Part shown: one piece after another, positions 4,623 to 5,355 of the stretch
Layout: the number at the start of each line of letters is the position of its first letter
Numbering within the stretch: the first letter of the stretch is position 1
Source of the DNA: JABEVB01 sp049965775
GTDB lineage: Bacteria > Planctomycetota > Phycisphaerae > WQYP01
Direction of reading: 5' to 3'
Length of the DNA stretch: 5,355 bases
Assembly: GCA_049965775.1 (NCBI GenBank)
Contig: JBMFVX010000167.1
Location: 1 to 5,355 of the forward strand
Program-made: the position numbers and the translations under genes
The notes under the pieces: model-generated
The model's input: the letters and a program-made list of their open reading frames with translations, nothing else
Told to the model about the DNA's origin: nothing
Database searches by the model: none

Positions 4623-5355
4623 TGCCGCAATGGAGCCAATGGCCCGGGGCTGTTCAACGTTAAACGTGCCATGCTTCAGCGGCATGTCCGGGAACTCTTG
4701 GGCCGAAGTTTGTATGCCAAGCGACGCCGCCGCCGTGCGGAACAGGTTGGGCTGAACGCTCCGGCGGGCCACGTTTATGGCATCAAAGCCGGCGGGAATT
4801 TCGCCCCAACGCATCATTTGCGCGAGCATCCACACCACATGGGTAGCCGAGGGAAAGCACCCCTGCGGGCTGAAACTGCGAAATTGCCATTCGGGCCTGC
4901 GTGCGGCCGCCAGCGACTCACAGCCCGCGCTGTGAGGCCCGATGCATAGACTCTGCAAAATAAGTTCTGCCGGTTGATTCACATGCGGCTCGCTTGAGAG
5001 CCAGGCCGCAATCTGCGGATAGTTGGCCGGCTCGCCGCAAAACTGACATGCCCGCAGCACGGCGCGCATCGCACCGATGACCTCGTCTTCATGCCGGGCA
5101 ACAAATGCGGCCCGTCCAACAAGCAATTTTTCGGGATGATCGGGCACAACATCCACCGAGCACGCCGCAATGCGACCGATGCCCTGCCGCTGCGCCAGCA
5201 GGCCCCATGGCTCCGGCGCGCAAAACAAATCAAGATACCCCTTGGCCAGGTGCTCAACCATTCGACTGGGCGTCAGCGGCATGAACTCGGCGTCTGCACC
5301 GGCCTTGAGGCCGCCCTGAGCCAGCCAGTCGCGCAACACAAAATGTTCGGCCGAC
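4587..5355 (-). CDS. NrtA/CmpA-family substrate-binding protein (nitrate/bicarbonate type), C-terminal part
   Basis: Members bind nitrate, nitrite or bicarbonate, either as the periplasmic component of an ABC importer (NrtA, CmpA) or as a soluble cytoplasmic sensor (NasS type). About 255 residues are visible, starting in SAEHFVLRDWLAQGGL, which matches the family segment preceding LRxWLA. Then come LTPSRMVEHLAKGYLDLFC followed by APEPWGLLAQRQGIG, the family's PxxMxxxLxxGxLDxFCxxEPW block. VPDHPEKLL and ATHVVWMLAQMMRWGEIP follow; the WGxIP and AAASLG near the end are also typical. The frame is open to the window edge, so the GTG at 5339 is not the start. The signal peptide or its absence, which would separate transporter from sensor, lies outside. 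It ends at TGA 4589-4587, convergent with the isochorismatase-like gene. The family is well supported; the ligand is not determined. Confidence 0.88.
   Translation of the reverse strand, partial: SAEHFVLRDWLAQGGLKAGADAEFMPLTPSRMVEHLAKGYLDLFCAPEPWGLLAQRQGIGRIAACSVDVVPDHPEKLLVGRAAFVARHEDEVIGAMRAVLRACQFCGEPANYPQIAAWLSSEPHVNQPAELILQSLCIGPHSAGCESLAAARRPEWQFRSFSPQGCFPSATHVVWMLAQMMRWGEIPAGFDAINVARRSVQPNLFRTAAASLGIQTSAQEFPDMPLKHGTFNVEQPRAIGSIAALPKPVSRRMPA

Noticed and set aside
1..5355. CRISPR array, tRNA or rRNA genes
   Set aside because: No regularly spaced repeats, cloverleaf-like segments or rRNA-like sequence were seen on either strand.

Overview
The window is a GC-rich bacterial segment with three protein-coding genes, one decayed transposase gene and an AT-rich regulatory gap. 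The protein styles (a long topoisomerase I with three C-terminal zinc ribbons, a RAYT-type transposase, a PncA-like isochorismatase-fold protein and an NrtA/CmpA-like binding protein) look to me like a planctomycete, perhaps Phycisphaerae. That is an impression from protein style, not a computed placement.

Layout. 1-294 (+): the 3' part of a REP-associated tyrosine transposase (RAYT) gene, broken by a frameshift right after its HUH motif. 295-515: non-coding, holding two REP elements in inverted orientation (a REPIN). Each is GTAG, one spacer base, then a 7-bp stem with a 5-base loop. 516-3182 (-): topA, DNA topoisomerase I, complete, with its start uncertain between GTG 3182 and TTG 3230. 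3183-3842: topA leader and promoter on the minus strand, a third diverged REP, several dyads, and a plus-strand promoter region with a near-consensus sigma-54 -24/-12 element overlapped by a sigma-70-like pair. 3843-4565 (+): an isochorismatase-fold protein whose three usual catalytic residues (Asp, Lys, Cys) all appear replaced. 4587-5355 (-): the C-terminal part of a nitrate/bicarbonate-type (NrtA/CmpA/NasS-like) binding protein that runs off the right edge.

How they fit. topA is housekeeping and unrelated to its neighbours. The isochorismatase-like gene and the NrtA-like gene converge with only 21 bp between stop codons. A sigma-54-type promoter with a well-placed upstream dyad suggests nitrogen-linked or other enhancer-dependent control of the isochorismatase-like gene. 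The adjacent NrtA-like protein points loosely the same way, but a functional link between the two is inference. The most notable signals are the REP family beside its decayed transposase, the apparent pseudoenzyme, and the promoter architecture in front of it.
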